Positions 7,516 to 15,065 of a stretch of 17,499 nucleotides of DNA are shown here, piece after piece. The notes beneath the pieces were generated by a model, which was not told the DNA's origin, searched no databases, and was given only the letters and a program-made list of their open reading frames with translations. Made by a program: the position numbers and the translations under genes. Location of the stretch: assembly GCA_021778975.1 (NCBI GenBank), contig JAJYBO010000033.1, positions 1-17,499 on the forward strand, written 5' to 3'. Numbering within the stretch: the stretch's first letter is position 1; every line of letters starts with the position of its first letter. The DNA comes from Deltaproteobacteria bacterium. GTDB taxonomy: Bacteria; Desulfobacterota; Desulfobacteria; Desulfobacterales; Desulfatirhabdiaceae.

Positions 7516-8066
7516 GAGGTTACCTCCTGACGAAAGGCCCGGATTTCGGAAAGATGGGGCAGCCGGGCGTCTTTATCCGATACCATGGGATTTTCGATGG
7601 GCCACTGAATGCCGATGGCCGGATCTGACCACAGAATGCCGCTCTCATCATCTTTTGCATAAAAATCAGAGCATTTATACATGAATAGCGCTGTTTCACT
7701 GATAACGCAGAAGCCGTGGGCGAAACCTTCGGGAATAAAAAGCTGACGTCGGGTGTCACTCGACAGATACACCCCGACCCATCGGCCAAATGTGGCGGAA
7801 TCTGGACGAATATCCACCGCCACATCGAATATTTCCCCGGAAATAACCTGCACCAGCTTGGCCTGCGGCTGCGTGATCTGAAAATGAAGCCCCCGCAGTG
7901 TACCTTTCACGGAAAAGGACATATTGTCCTGAACGAACACCCGTGAGATACCCGCCTTGTGATATCGCTGCTGATGATAAGTTTCCATGAAAAAACCGCG
8001 TTTATCTTCAAATACATCGGGTTCGACGATAACGACGCCTTCCAGAGATGTCGGGATAACGTTCAT
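7512..8066 (-). CDS. rfbC: dTDP-4-dehydrorhamnose 3,5-epimerase
   Basis: This cupin-fold epimerase of about 184 residues matches the usual RfbC/RmlC length. Recognisable blocks are FEDKRGFFMETY, TLRGLHFQ with the catalytic His, QAKLVQVISGEIFDVAVDIR, FIPEGFAHGFCV, and SGILWSDPAIGIQWP. It converts dTDP-4-keto-6-deoxy-glucose to the L-rhamno epimer that RfbD then reduces; the next gene is rfbD with a 4-nt overlap. Two ATGs are possible, at 8072 and 8066. AGAGG at 8073-8077 touches the first but is 6 nt from the second, so 8066 is chosen. A 120-nt gap separates it from the restriction gene and probably holds its promoter. Confidence 0.93.
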   Translation of the reverse strand: MNVIPTSLEGVVIVEPDVFEDKRGFFMETYHQQRYHKAGISRVFVQDNMSFSVKGTLRGLHFQITQPQAKLVQVISGEIFDVAVDIRPDSATFGRWVGVYLSSDTRRQLFIPEGFAHGFCVISETALFMYKCSDFYAKDDESGILWSDPAIGIQWPIENPMVSDKDARLPHLSEIRAFRQEVTS

Positions 8067-8186
8067 AAGCATCCTCTAAAAACGATTCGTATTATTTTTT
8101 TTACAGCGATTCCTTTATCACAGGCTGCATTTGTCAGACAACGGAAAAACTTCAGACTTTCTGAACAATCGTCAATACAACTCTGG
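8067..8186 (-). promoter_or_regulatory. Leader region of rfbCD with two small palindromes
   Basis: The 120-nt gap holds TTGTC-A-GACAA (8131-8141) and TTCAGA-CTT-TCTGAA (8151-8165). On the minus strand a TTGTCT...GATAAA pair with 16-nt spacing overlaps the first palindrome, and an A-run lies near 8092-8101. It could be a regulated promoter for rfbCD or a 3' end for the restriction gene. Support is weak. Confidence 0.3.
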
Positions 8187-8798
8187 TCAAGGAGCTATAC
8201 CCAAAATAACCAAAGGCACTGCAGGCACCCCCCGTCCCTGCCTGATGACATTGTAAAGTTCGCCTTCATAGTAAGCGACACCAGAACTCATTTGAGATTG
8301 AAGCGTTTTCATGGGGAGTATTTCGATACCTACATCAATCATGTCACCAATATAAAAAGCAAGATGTTTGACAAAAAGGTCATACGCAACAAACGAATAC
8401 TTACCGAATTGAACTTCTATCGCTACTCTGTCTTTTACGAAATCTGTTTGATTATAGCTAAAAATCGGTAGTTCGCCAGCTCCTTCAATTTCTTTTTTTT
8501 GTTCGGTTGCATCCATTGTCAAAGTTTTTCGGATGAGTTTTTCATTTTTCGTTACCCAATAGCTAACCCGGCTTTCGCTCCATTTTTCTTTTGAGAGTAG
8601 ATTTTTGAAACTGATATTCATGTCAATTGGACTGTAAAGGAGTTTCCCTACCATACCTTTTTCTTTGGAAACTTTGGTTTTACAGGCATCAGCATCTACT
8701 GAAGAAATAACATTTTGAATTTGCTCCCATAGTTGAGGTTTATGAACTATCAAAAATTCCAAACCGTTAAGATGTGAGTAGGTTTCGATGATTTTCAT
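8187..8798 (-). CDS. Type II restriction endonuclease, BstYI/BglII family
   Basis: This 203-residue protein is recognised as a close relative of BstYI (cuts R^GATCY), also 203 aa as I recall, and a more distant one of BglII (A^GATCT). Seen directly is the active-site block TDFVKDRVAIEVQF. D119, E128 and Q130 have the D-x8-E-x-Q spacing of BglII D84/E93/Q95. The downstream blocks YDLFVKHLAFYIGD, EILPMKTLQSQMSSG and YNVIRQGRGVP also match the family. It cleaves unmodified double-stranded DNA as a dimer, and RGATCY is the most probable target. Its ATG overlaps the stop of the methyltransferase gene (ATGA), so the protective enzyme is made first. Sampled stretches are about 30-40% GC against about 50% or more in neighbours, which indicates recent acquisition. 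The frame is intact and key residues are present. Confidence 0.9.
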   Translation of the reverse strand: MKIIETYSHLNGLEFLIVHKPQLWEQIQNVISSVDADACKTKVSKEKGMVGKLLYSPIDMNISFKNLLSKEKWSESRVSYWVTKNEKLIRKTLTMDATEQKKEIEGAGELPIFSYNQTDFVKDRVAIEVQFGKYSFVAYDLFVKHLAFYIGDMIDVGIEILPMKTLQSQMSSGVAYYEGELYNVIRQGRGVPAVPLVILGIAP

Positions 8799-9742
8799 TT
8801 GATGTCGTATTCATCAAGCATTTCGAGCAATTTCATTTGAGTGTCAGATTGCTGTTTATCCCACGGGGGAAGTCTCAGGCTGTTACCCGCTTCCTCCGGA
8901 TCATAAACAGGTCTGTTCATAGGACGGGTTTTTAAAACACCCGCTATTTCCTGCTGAATGCGACCGAGCGAGATATCCACATATTTCGTTACGGTCTCAG
9001 CACCTGCCCCCTTACGGTTATGCCTAATTGCAGCCACAATGGACGTCCCCGCGCCCAAAAACGGATCCAGCACCCAGTCGTCCTCATTGGAAAGCGACAG
9101 CACCAGCCTTTCTACAAGTTCAACCGGAAATTGACATGGGTGATCCGTCTTTTCGATGTGGTTGCTTTTGACATTCGGAATAATCCATAAATCCCCGGGA
9201 TTTTTTCCCAGGGGATTGCATGAATACTGACCTGCTTTCGGCCCTTTGAAATATTTTTTACCGGGATATTTTTGCGGAACACGAATGGGATCGAGGTTGA
9301 AAACATACTCCTGGGTTTTGGTGAACCAGATGATCGTTTCATATCTGCCGGACAACCGCCTGGAACAATGCAATCCATGCTCAAAGTGCCAGATAATGCG
9401 GTTGCGCATTTTCAGACCCAGATCATGAAACACAGGGTACAACACGGTATCCAGCGGAACAATGGCGCCGTTATCAACATAATTGCCGACCTGCCAGCAA
9501 ATACTGCCCCGGTCGGAAAGCGCTCTGACGCATTCGGCGATAACGTCCGCCTGCTGCGCGATGTATTTCTTCAAATCAAGTTTTTTTTCGTACTCTTTAC
9601 CAATATTATAAGGGGGCGATGTAACGACGAGCTGAAGTGTATTGTCGGGAATTGAACGCAGCAGGTCCAGACAATTGCCATAAAACACGACGATACGGTC
9701 TTGAATGGTGAATTTTCTTGAAATGGGCGTGTGCTGAAACAT
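8795..9742 (-). CDS. DNA methyltransferase, beta-class (probable N4-cytosine), partner of the BstYI-like enzyme
   Basis: This 315-residue amino-methyltransferase has catalytic motif IV TSPPY at 41-45 before the AdoMet-binding motif I VLDPFLGAGTS (224-234). That order defines the beta class. S-P-P-Y is the form most common in N4-cytosine methyltransferases, and the known methylases of BglII-type systems are of that type. A conserved HPCQFPVELVERLV block (201-214) lies before motif I. It would protect host RGATCY sites from the overlapping downstream endonuclease. The ATG at 9742 has no good Shine-Dalgarno, and the gene lies 52 nt after panB, so it may depend on readthrough from the housekeeping operon or its own promoter. 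Base composition is nearer to the host than that of the endonuclease gene. Target base and sequence are inferred. Confidence 0.88.
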   Translation of the reverse strand: MFQHTPISRKFTIQDRIVVFYGNCLDLLRSIPDNTLQLVVTSPPYNIGKEYEKKLDLKKYIAQQADVIAECVRALSDRGSICWQVGNYVDNGAIVPLDTVLYPVFHDLGLKMRNRIIWHFEHGLHCSRRLSGRYETIIWFTKTQEYVFNLDPIRVPQKYPGKKYFKGPKAGQYSCNPLGKNPGDLWIIPNVKSNHIEKTDHPCQFPVELVERLVLSLSNEDDWVLDPFLGAGTSIVAAIRHNRKGAGAETVTKYVDISLGRIQQEIAGVLKTRPMNRPVYDPEEAGNSLRLPPWDKQQSDTQMKLLEMLDEYDIK

Positions 9743-9794
9743 GAGGCCAATCTACCGGAAATCCACATTTCTATCAAGACCGATAAAGCCTACA

Positions 9795-10583
9795 TCAATA
9801 ACAATGTTCCTTACCCGGGAAATTGCCGCATTGCACATCCGCTGCATATGTCTGAACAGCGGTTCTGGCCTGATCGAGAAGTCTGGCGTACTGCTTGACG
9901 AACTTGGGAATATGTCGGTCGGTCATCCCCAGTAAGTCGTGAATGACCAGAACCTGGCCGTCGCACGATGGGCCAGCGCCGATGCCGATGGTGGGAATTT
10001 TCAACTTCTGCGTAATGAGCGCCGCAATGTCCGATGGAATACCTTCTAGCACCACCGAAAACGCACCGGCGGCTTCGACTTCGAGCGCATCGGCCAGAAG
10101 CCGTTCTTCATCCCGCTGCACCCGATACCCCCCCATCTGATGCACGGACTGAGGCGTCAACCCGATATGCGCCTGAACCGAAATTCCGGCGCCGGTGATG
10201 GCCCGTATGACGGCGCTGACAGAAGCGCCGCCTTCGAGCTTGACCGCGGCGGCGCCGCCTTCCTTGACAAGACGCCCGGCATTGGCAATGGCGTCCGAGA
10301 TGCTGATCTGGTAAGACATAAACGGCATGTCCGCAATCACCAGCGCATGCTGTACAGCTCTTGAAACCATCTTCGTGTGATACACCATTTCATCCATCGT
10401 GACCGGCAGCGTGCTGGAATGCCCCTGAACCACGTTTCCCAGAGAATCGCCGATCAGAATCATATGGATGCCACATTCATCCACCAGCCTGGCGAAAGGA
10501 TAGTCATAGGCGGTCAGGTTGGTGATCTTCTCGCCCTTTTCTTTCATTTTAAACAACGTCGGAATGGTAATGGGAGACGTCAT
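9795..10583 (-). CDS. panB: 3-methyl-2-oxobutanoate hydroxymethyltransferase
   Basis: This 262-residue TIM-barrel enzyme transfers a hydroxymethyl group from 5,10-methylene-tetrahydrofolate to 2-oxoisovalerate, giving ketopantoate, the first committed step to pantothenate and CoA. Metal-site residues are visible as D46 in LIGDSLGNV, D85 in IADMPFMSYQ and E117 in VKLEGG. The opening TLFKMKEKGEKITNLTAYD and the G-H-S/T-L-P-V-T-M-D segment are classic. A strong GGAGG lies 7 nt before the ATG at 10583. It follows pyrG by 36 nt on the same strand, most likely in one transcript with eno and pyrG. The remaining pantothenate genes are not in the window. Confidence 0.96.
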   Translation of the reverse strand: MTSPITIPTLFKMKEKGEKITNLTAYDYPFARLVDECGIHMILIGDSLGNVVQGHSSTLPVTMDEMVYHTKMVSRAVQHALVIADMPFMSYQISISDAIANAGRLVKEGGAAAVKLEGGASVSAVIRAITGAGISVQAHIGLTPQSVHQMGGYRVQRDEERLLADALEVEAAGAFSVVLEGIPSDIAALITQKLKIPTIGIGAGPSCDGQVLVIHDLLGMTDRHIPKFVKQYARLLDQARTAVQTYAADVQCGNFPGKEHCY

Positions 10584-10619
10584 GAGATTACCTCCTTACA
10601 GCATATCGAAATGGTTGTG

Positions 10620-12266
10620 TCACGCTTTGGATTTACGATACTCTAACGCCGCTCCGACAAAGTCCCGGAAGAGCGGATGCGGATCCATAGGCCGCGATTT
10701 GAATTCGGGATGGAACTGGCAGCCCAGAAACCAGGGGTGATCTTTCAGTTCGATGATTTCCACCAGGTCACCGTTTGGGGACATGCCACTGACCACAAGG
10801 CCCTTCGCGCAAAGCCGTTCCGTATAGGCATTATTGAATTCATACCGGTGCCGGTGCCGTTCGGAAATATCCTGCTGATCATATGCGCTCCAGGCCAGGG
10901 TGTCCCGTTCGATCCGACAGGGATAGGCGCCCAAACGCATCGTCGCCCCCTTGTCGGAATGGCTGTCCCGCTGCTGCACTGTATGGGTTTTCTCGTCAAA
11001 CCACTCCAGCATCAGATAAATAACCGGATCGGAAGCGAATTCGTCGAATTCAGAACTATGCGCCCCAGGTATGCCGGCCACGTTGCGGGCAAATTCGATG
11101 ACAGCGATCTGCATCCCCAAACAGATGCCCAGATAGGGGACCTTGTGTTCTCTGGCATATTTCACCGCGCAAATCTTGCCATCAATACCGCGAGGCCCAA
11201 ACCCGCCGGGCACCAGAATGCCGTCCGCTTCGCACAACGCGGCCTCGCAGGTATCCGCCGTGATGGTTTCAGAGTCTATGAACACCAGATTCACCCGGCT
11301 GTCGTGAAAAAACCCGCCGTGATACAGCGCTTCATTGAGGCTTTTATAGGATTCTGTCAGATCAACATACTTGCCGACAATGGCGATGGTAACGTCATGG
11401 CGGGGTTCTTTGGCCTTTCTGACCAGCGTTTCCCAATCTTCAAGCCGCGGCGCCCGGGTCCAGATGTGCAGCAATTCAATGATCTTGTTATCCAGACCTT
11501 CTTCATGGAAATTCAGCGGCACTTCATAGATGCAGTCCACATCCTTGGCCGTGATGACCGCATCCTCGCCGACATTGCAAAACAGGGCGATTTTGGATTT
11601 GATGTCTCTGGAGAGATTTCTGTCCGCGCGACAGAGCAGGATATCCGCATGGATGCCGATGCTGCGGAGTTCTTTGACGCTGTGCTGGGTGGGCTTGGTT
11701 TTGACTTCTCCGGCGGTGGCGATGTAGGGAACAAGCGTCAGATGGATATACAGCACGTTGTCTTTGCCCACATCGGCCTTGAACTGCCGGATGGCCTCCA
11801 GAAAAGGAAGGCTTTCGATATCGCCGATCGTGCCGCCGATTTCGACGATCACGATATCAACATCTTCCGTTCCGACCCGGATGCTGGTCTTGATTTCGTC
11901 CGTAATGTGCGGGATCACCTGAACCGTTCCGCCCAGATAATCCCCCCGGCGCTCCTTGTTGATGACGGAGTAATAAATCTTTCCGGTGGTGAAGTTGTTG
12001 TCCCTTCCCAGCCTGGCGTGGGTGAAGCGCTCGTAATGACCGAGGTCGAGATCGGTCTCCGCGCCGTCATCGGTCACAAAAACTTCGCCATGCTGAAAAG
12101 GGTTCATGGTGCCTGGATCCACATTGATATATGGATCCAGTTTCTTGATGGTCACCCGCAGCCCCCGGCTTTCGAGCAAAGCGCCGATGGCGGCGGAGGC
12201 AAGACCTTTTCCAAGTGACGACAATACGCCGCCGGTCACGAATATATATTTGGTGCTTGAACCCAT
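10620..12266 (-). CDS. pyrG: CTP synthase
   Basis: The 548-residue length matches the family. The N-terminal synthetase domain has the P-loop GGVLSSLGKG (12-21, K20) and the LDPYINVDPGTMNP block. The C-terminal class I glutamine amidotransferase domain has GGFGPRGIDGK, the nucleophile Cys382 in YLGICLGMQ, and the His519/Glu521 pair in FHPEFKSRP. It aminates UTP to CTP with ATP and glutamine. The ATG at 12266 is preceded by GAGG 5 nt upstream. It starts 26 nt after the eno stop, and panB follows 36 nt after its own stop. No attenuator or pyrimidine-responsive leader is apparent in the short eno-pyrG gap, so expression probably follows eno. Confidence 0.97.
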   Translation of the reverse strand: MGSSTKYIFVTGGVLSSLGKGLASAAIGALLESRGLRVTIKKLDPYINVDPGTMNPFQHGEVFVTDDGAETDLDLGHYERFTHARLGRDNNFTTGKIYYSVINKERRGDYLGGTVQVIPHITDEIKTSIRVGTEDVDIVIVEIGGTIGDIESLPFLEAIRQFKADVGKDNVLYIHLTLVPYIATAGEVKTKPTQHSVKELRSIGIHADILLCRADRNLSRDIKSKIALFCNVGEDAVITAKDVDCIYEVPLNFHEEGLDNKIIELLHIWTRAPRLEDWETLVRKAKEPRHDVTIAIVGKYVDLTESYKSLNEALYHGGFFHDSRVNLVFIDSETITADTCEAALCEADGILVPGGFGPRGIDGKICAVKYAREHKVPYLGICLGMQIAVIEFARNVAGIPGAHSSEFDEFASDPVIYLMLEWFDEKTHTVQQRDSHSDKGATMRLGAYPCRIERDTLAWSAYDQQDISERHRHRYEFNNAYTERLCAKGLVVSGMSPNGDLVEIIELKDHPWFLGCQFHPEFKSRPMDPHPLFRDFVGAALEYRKSKA

Positions 12267-12292
12267 GATTACCTCAGTTTGGAGTGGCCGTA

Positions 12293-13573
12293 TCAGAAAG
12301 CGTCATCCGAAAATCGGGCGCTTTCTCCCAGTTCCTGTTCAATGCGGATGAGCTGGTTGTACTTGGCGATCCGGTCGCTGCGGGACATGGAGCCGGTTTT
12401 GATCTGGCCGCCGTTGACCCCAACCACCAAATCGGCGATAAAGGCGTCCTCGGTTTCTCCGGACCGATGCGAAATGACCGTTGCATACCCGGCCTGCCGG
12501 GCAAGCTCAATGGCGTTCAGGGTTTCCGTAACCGTGCCGATCTGATTGAGTTTGATCAGAATTGCATTGGCAATGCCCAGATCAATGCCCTTTTGCAGAA
12601 TTTCCGGATTGGTGACAAAAATATCGTCTCCTACCAGTTGAACTTTGCTTTCGAGCCGGTCCGTCATAATTTTCCATCCATCCCAGTCCTGTTCGGCCAG
12701 ACCGTCTTCGATGGAAAAAATGGGATACCGTTCGAGCAGATCGTCGTAATAATCAACCATGGCTTCGGAGGAAAGCTTTCGATTTTCGGATTTGAGCGTG
12801 TAAACCTTCTTTTTCCCGGAAGTGGTATAGAACTCGCTGGCCGCGGCGTCCAGCCCGATGCCAATTTCGTCTCCCGGCCTGTATCCCGCGGTTTCGATGG
12901 CGGTTACGATCAATTTGACAGCTTCTTCGTTGGATTTGAGATCCGGCGCAAAACCGCCTTCATCTCCGACCGCGGTTGCCAGGTTGGCGTCTTTCAGAAT
13001 TTTCTTCAGGCAGTGAAAGGTTTCAGCCCCCATCTGGACCGCCTGCGCAATGGATTTGGCGCCAAACGGAATAATCATGAACTCCTGAATGTCTAAGTTG
13101 TTGGCCGCATGAACGCCGCCGTTGATGATATTCATCATGGGAACCGGCAGATATCGGGCGTTGACACCCCCCAGATAGCGGTACAGCGGAAGCCCAAAAG
13201 CTTCGGCCGCGGCGCGCGCAGCGGCCATGGACACCCCCAGGATCGCGTTGGCGCCCAGCCTGGCCTTGTTGGACGTACCGTCCAGTTCGATCATGAGGTT
13301 GTCAATGAGCGTCTGACGGGAGGCATCCTTTCCGGTCAGCAGCGGCAGGATTTCGTTCATGACATTGTTCACCGCGGTGGTTACGCCCTTGCCGCCGTAT
13401 CTTTTGGCTTTGGTGTCGCGCAATTCGAGCGCTTCACGGGTTCCGGTAGATGCGCCCGATGGCACCGCCGCGCGCCCCATGGCGCCACACGCCAGAAAAA
13501 CATCCACCTCAACGGTAGGATTCCCCCTGGAATCCAGTATCTCTCTTGCCTTGATATCCACGATTTCTGTCAT
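12293..13573 (-). CDS. eno: Enolase
   Basis: This 426-residue enolase interconverts 2-phosphoglycerate and phosphoenolpyruvate in glycolysis and gluconeogenesis. The N-terminus MTEIVDIKAREILDSRGNPT is diagnostic. Also present are VPSGASTG (38-45), MMNIINGGVHAANNLDIQEF, the catalytic Glu205 in GDEGGFAP, Mg ligands in FSIEDGLAEQDWDGW, LIKLNQIGT with the catalytic Lys, and SHRSGETED near the end. An extension of 16 codons to 13621 is open, but GGGAGG lies 5 nt before the ATG at 13573, which starts exactly where the family begins. It is the first gene of the eno-pyrG-panB series and is preceded by a promoter-like region with an inverted repeat. Confidence 0.97.
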   Translation of the reverse strand: MTEIVDIKAREILDSRGNPTVEVDVFLACGAMGRAAVPSGASTGTREALELRDTKAKRYGGKGVTTAVNNVMNEILPLLTGKDASRQTLIDNLMIELDGTSNKARLGANAILGVSMAAARAAAEAFGLPLYRYLGGVNARYLPVPMMNIINGGVHAANNLDIQEFMIIPFGAKSIAQAVQMGAETFHCLKKILKDANLATAVGDEGGFAPDLKSNEEAVKLIVTAIETAGYRPGDEIGIGLDAAASEFYTTSGKKKVYTLKSENRKLSSEAMVDYYDDLLERYPIFSIEDGLAEQDWDGWKIMTDRLESKVQLVGDDIFVTNPEILQKGIDLGIANAILIKLNQIGTVTETLNAIELARQAGYATVISHRSGETEDAFIADLVVGVNGGQIKTGSMSRSDRIAKYNQLIRIEQELGESARFSDDAF

Positions 13574-13578
13574 GACGG

Positions 13579-13584
13579 CCTCCC
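13579..13584 (-). promoter_or_regulatory. Ribosome binding site fixing the enolase start
   Basis: GGGAGG on the minus strand, 5 nt before the ATG at 13573, rejects the longer upstream frame. Confidence 0.8.
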
Positions 13585-13622
13585 GGTAATGGTTTTTATA
13601 TGTTGTTTGATAACATCTCATA

Positions 13623-13671
13623 CTTGAACATTGTAAGCGCGTTTGTTACTCTTGTTCAAGAAGGATGTCAA
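13623..13671 (-). promoter_or_regulatory. Putative eno promoter with inverted-repeat operator
   Basis: On the minus strand TTGAAC (13654-13659) and TACAAT (13630-13635) form a sigma-70-like pair with an 18-nt spacer. A second pair, TTGACA (13666-13671) and TAACAA (13643-13648), has 17 nt. The 8-nt perfect inverted repeat CTTGAACA (13623-13630) / TGTTCAAG (13653-13660) overlaps both -35 and -10 of the first pair, which is where a repressor would bind. Consensus matches are by eye. Confidence 0.5.
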
Positions 13672-13738
13672 GAATACGGGATCTCACGCAGTATCCGAAG
13701 GGCATATTTAATGTGATTTCAAATTGTTGAGGAAATTC

Positions 13739-14149
13739 ATGAACGATTTGGATTTATACCGGAAAGCGCACTTGCTGGTCGCCGCCATCCGGATTCTGGA
13801 ATACCGCCGCCACAGCCCGCCCGCCATCGAAACCGTCTGCGAGTTACTGGAGATTTCGACGGAGGAGGGGGGATTTCTTTTCAGAAAACTCGAAGAATGC
13901 GGAATTATCGAATCCGTCGAAAACGCTCAGGAAATCCGGCTCTATATTCGGGATCATCTCAAAATTGAAGAAATTCCTAAAGGGGCCGCAGAAACGCAAT
14001 TAGATAAAGAGCTTAAAAATTTTCAGACATCCAGAAAAGGGTTGACTCAGAAGGTTGAAAGCTTTCAGGCGGCTCAGGCCGAAAAGAAAAAGCAGATGTT
14101 CGCCGAACTGGAAAAAAAGCTCAAGACAGGTTTTGAGAAGAAATCCTGA
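13739..14149 (+). CDS. Small winged-helix-like / coiled-coil protein of unknown function
   Basis: The predicted product is 136 residues. Residues ~5-70 read as a small helical DNA-binding-like module (IETVCELLEISTEEGGFLF, a helix-turn-helix-like stretch, then a short recognition segment and wing). Residues ~85-136 are highly charged and helical (QAAQAEKKKQMFAELEKKLK), suggesting a coiled coil. I believe similar proteins occur as conserved hypotheticals in Desulfobacterales, but from memory only. The ATG at 13739 has TGAGGA 5 nt upstream; a TTG at 13724 is rejected. It is divergent from eno across 165 nt and could be a local regulator, which is inference. No catalytic motif is seen. Confidence 0.72.
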   Translation: MNDLDLYRKAHLLVAAIRILEYRRHSPPAIETVCELLEISTEEGGFLFRKLEECGIIESVENAQEIRLYIRDHLKIEEIPKGAAETQLDKELKNFQTSRKGLTQKVESFQAAQAEKKKQMFAELEKKLKTGFEKKS

Positions 14150-14175
14150 CGGCTTCGTAAAAAGTCCGGATGCAG
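14150..14175. repeat. Possible fragment of a dispersed repeat
   Basis: The GGCTTCGTAAAAAGTCC stretch just after the stop codon resembles one arm of a dispersed palindromic repeat that I recall from deltaproteobacterial genomes. No second arm is seen in this window. Confidence 0.25.
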
Positions 14176-14238
14176 GGCATTGTCGCAACCAATTTCCTTC
14201 ACCTCAAACATCAACCGCATAAGAGGAGAATACATAAC

Positions 14239-14613
14239 ATGGAAAATGAGCCTGTGACCATTTATTCCGGCGACGAGGTGTGGAAAAACTACCTCGAATA
14301 CCACGGTGAGAAGATATCCTTTTATGGCAATCCGTATCATCGGATTACAAAAGAGGATAACATCTATTATCTCTGGGAGCTGGATTTGGATGACCCCGAT
14401 TCCCGAAAATACAAAATTATAAAACAATACGACGACTTCAATTTGGCGTATGAAGAGGGCATGGCGTTAATGGAAAAATATTCAAACATCTATCGCTCTC
14501 TGGAGCTGTACCGCGACTACGGAAAAGTACTCATCAAAAAGCTCAAAGATGCTCTGCAGAAAGAGGCGAATCAAGAAAGTTCCTCTTTATCAATCAGACC
14601 TATGGTTGTATGA
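14239..14613 (+). CDS. Hypothetical protein, 124 aa
   Basis: I do not recognise this family. The product is acidic and aromatic-rich in its first half (YHGEKISFYGNPYHRIT, NIYYLWELDLDDPDS) and becomes helical and charged later (ALMEKYSNIYRSLELYRDYG, VLIKKLKDALQKEA). No signal peptide, transmembrane segment or metal motif is seen. The ATG at 14239 is chosen because AGAGGAG lies at 14222-14228, although the 10-nt spacing is long. The in-frame ATG at 14170 has no site and would overlap the repeat-like stretch. It follows the winged-helix-like gene by 89 nt on the same strand, so the two may be co-transcribed. Codon usage looks coding, and the frame ends cleanly just before the vapC remnant. Confidence 0.65.
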   Translation: MENEPVTIYSGDEVWKNYLEYHGEKISFYGNPYHRITKEDNIYYLWELDLDDPDSRKYKIIKQYDDFNLAYEEGMALMEKYSNIYRSLELYRDYGKVLIKKLKDALQKEANQESSSLSIRPMVV

Positions 14614-14631
14614 GCGATAGCCCGGTCAGCC

Positions 14632-14923
14632 GTGGCGAGCAAGGGGCGTTTGACATATGGAGAAATTCGAGTACAGCTTGAAAAGACGGGCACTATTATC
14701 GGACCTTACGATTTGATGATCGGGGCCATTGCGCTGGCCATACTCTGGTGTCACATAAGGCAACTCAAAACAAATAATCTCCCATGATGAACTTCTTAAT
14801 TTCCCTCTTGTGATGGGGGGATGGTGTTAAGCTTACTGGTACAATAATTCATGTGAGTTGCCTAACACTCGTGAATTCAGTCGCATCAAACATCTTCATC
14901 TGGAAGACTGGGAGAACGAATGA
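14632..14923 (+). pseudogene. vapC-type PIN-domain toxin, 5'-truncated, frameshifted and split by a small insertion
   Basis: The first half, from 14635, translates to ASKGRLTYGEIR, LEKTGTIIGPYD and LMIGAIALA, the C-terminal half of a VapC ribonuclease with the conserved PIN Asp in IGPYD. The end of the gene is found 130 nt further on: TREFSRIKHLHLEDWENE, then TGA at 14921. Between them is a 104-bp MITE-like element. Removing it with one TAA copy gives TLVSHNTREFSRIK in one frame. That frame is offset by one from the upstream half, so a second lesion (a net loss of 3n+1 bases) lies near 14738-14742. The N-terminus with the first PIN Asp and any antitoxin gene are missing. The toxin is inactive. 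VapC identity comes from motif recognition. Confidence 0.75.
14759..14862. mobile_element. 104-bp MITE-like element with TAA target duplication
   Basis: The terminal inverted repeats GGCAACTCA (14759-14767) and TGAGTTGCC (14854-14862) are perfect over 9 bp, and 15 of the first 20 positions match. TAA flanks both ends (14756-14758 and 14863-14865). The element is non-coding and has an inner imperfect inverted repeat around CTCCCAT / ATGGGGGG. Deleting the element plus one TAA rejoins the vapC frame exactly, which is independent support for a precise insertion. It would need a transposase in trans; none is in the window. Confidence 0.75.
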
Positions 14924-14948
14924 TGGCTAAGGAGTCGAGCAAAAATAA

Positions 14949-15059
14949 GCTGAATATCAGGCGACAGGTGAGCCGGAGCATGTCAGGGTTCATGACTTCA
15001 TTGATCGTGAACTGAGCAAGGTGGCACCTTATGGTGTCTACGATGTGACGGCCAACAAA
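14949..15059 (+). pseudogene. ISAzo13-type transposase fragment
   Basis: After a TAA at 14946 the frame reads AEYQATGEPEHVRVHDFID then RELSKVAPYGVYDVTANK. This matches the G-E-P-E-x-V-x-V-H-D-F-x-D ... PYGVYD pattern that I know from ISAzo13-family transposases. Only about 37 codons remain; both flanks have decayed and no terminal repeats are visible. The frame happens to stay open into the downstream AlbA_2 gene. Identity is from memory of the family. Confidence 0.55.
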
Positions 15060-15065
15060 AGAAGC

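Noticed and set aside
8186..8187. CRISPR array or tRNA genes anywhere in the window
   Set aside because: No regularly spaced direct repeats and no cloverleaf-type sequences were found by eye on either strand; the coordinates given are only a placeholder.
10677..12218. 513-codon open frame on + strand opposite pyrG
   Set aside because: It lies wholly antisense to an unmistakable pyrG and has no recognisable domain; long shadow frames are expected opposite genes with this codon bias.
12284..13096. 270-codon open frame on + strand opposite eno
   Set aside because: It is antisense to a well conserved enolase, with no start site context and no family features.
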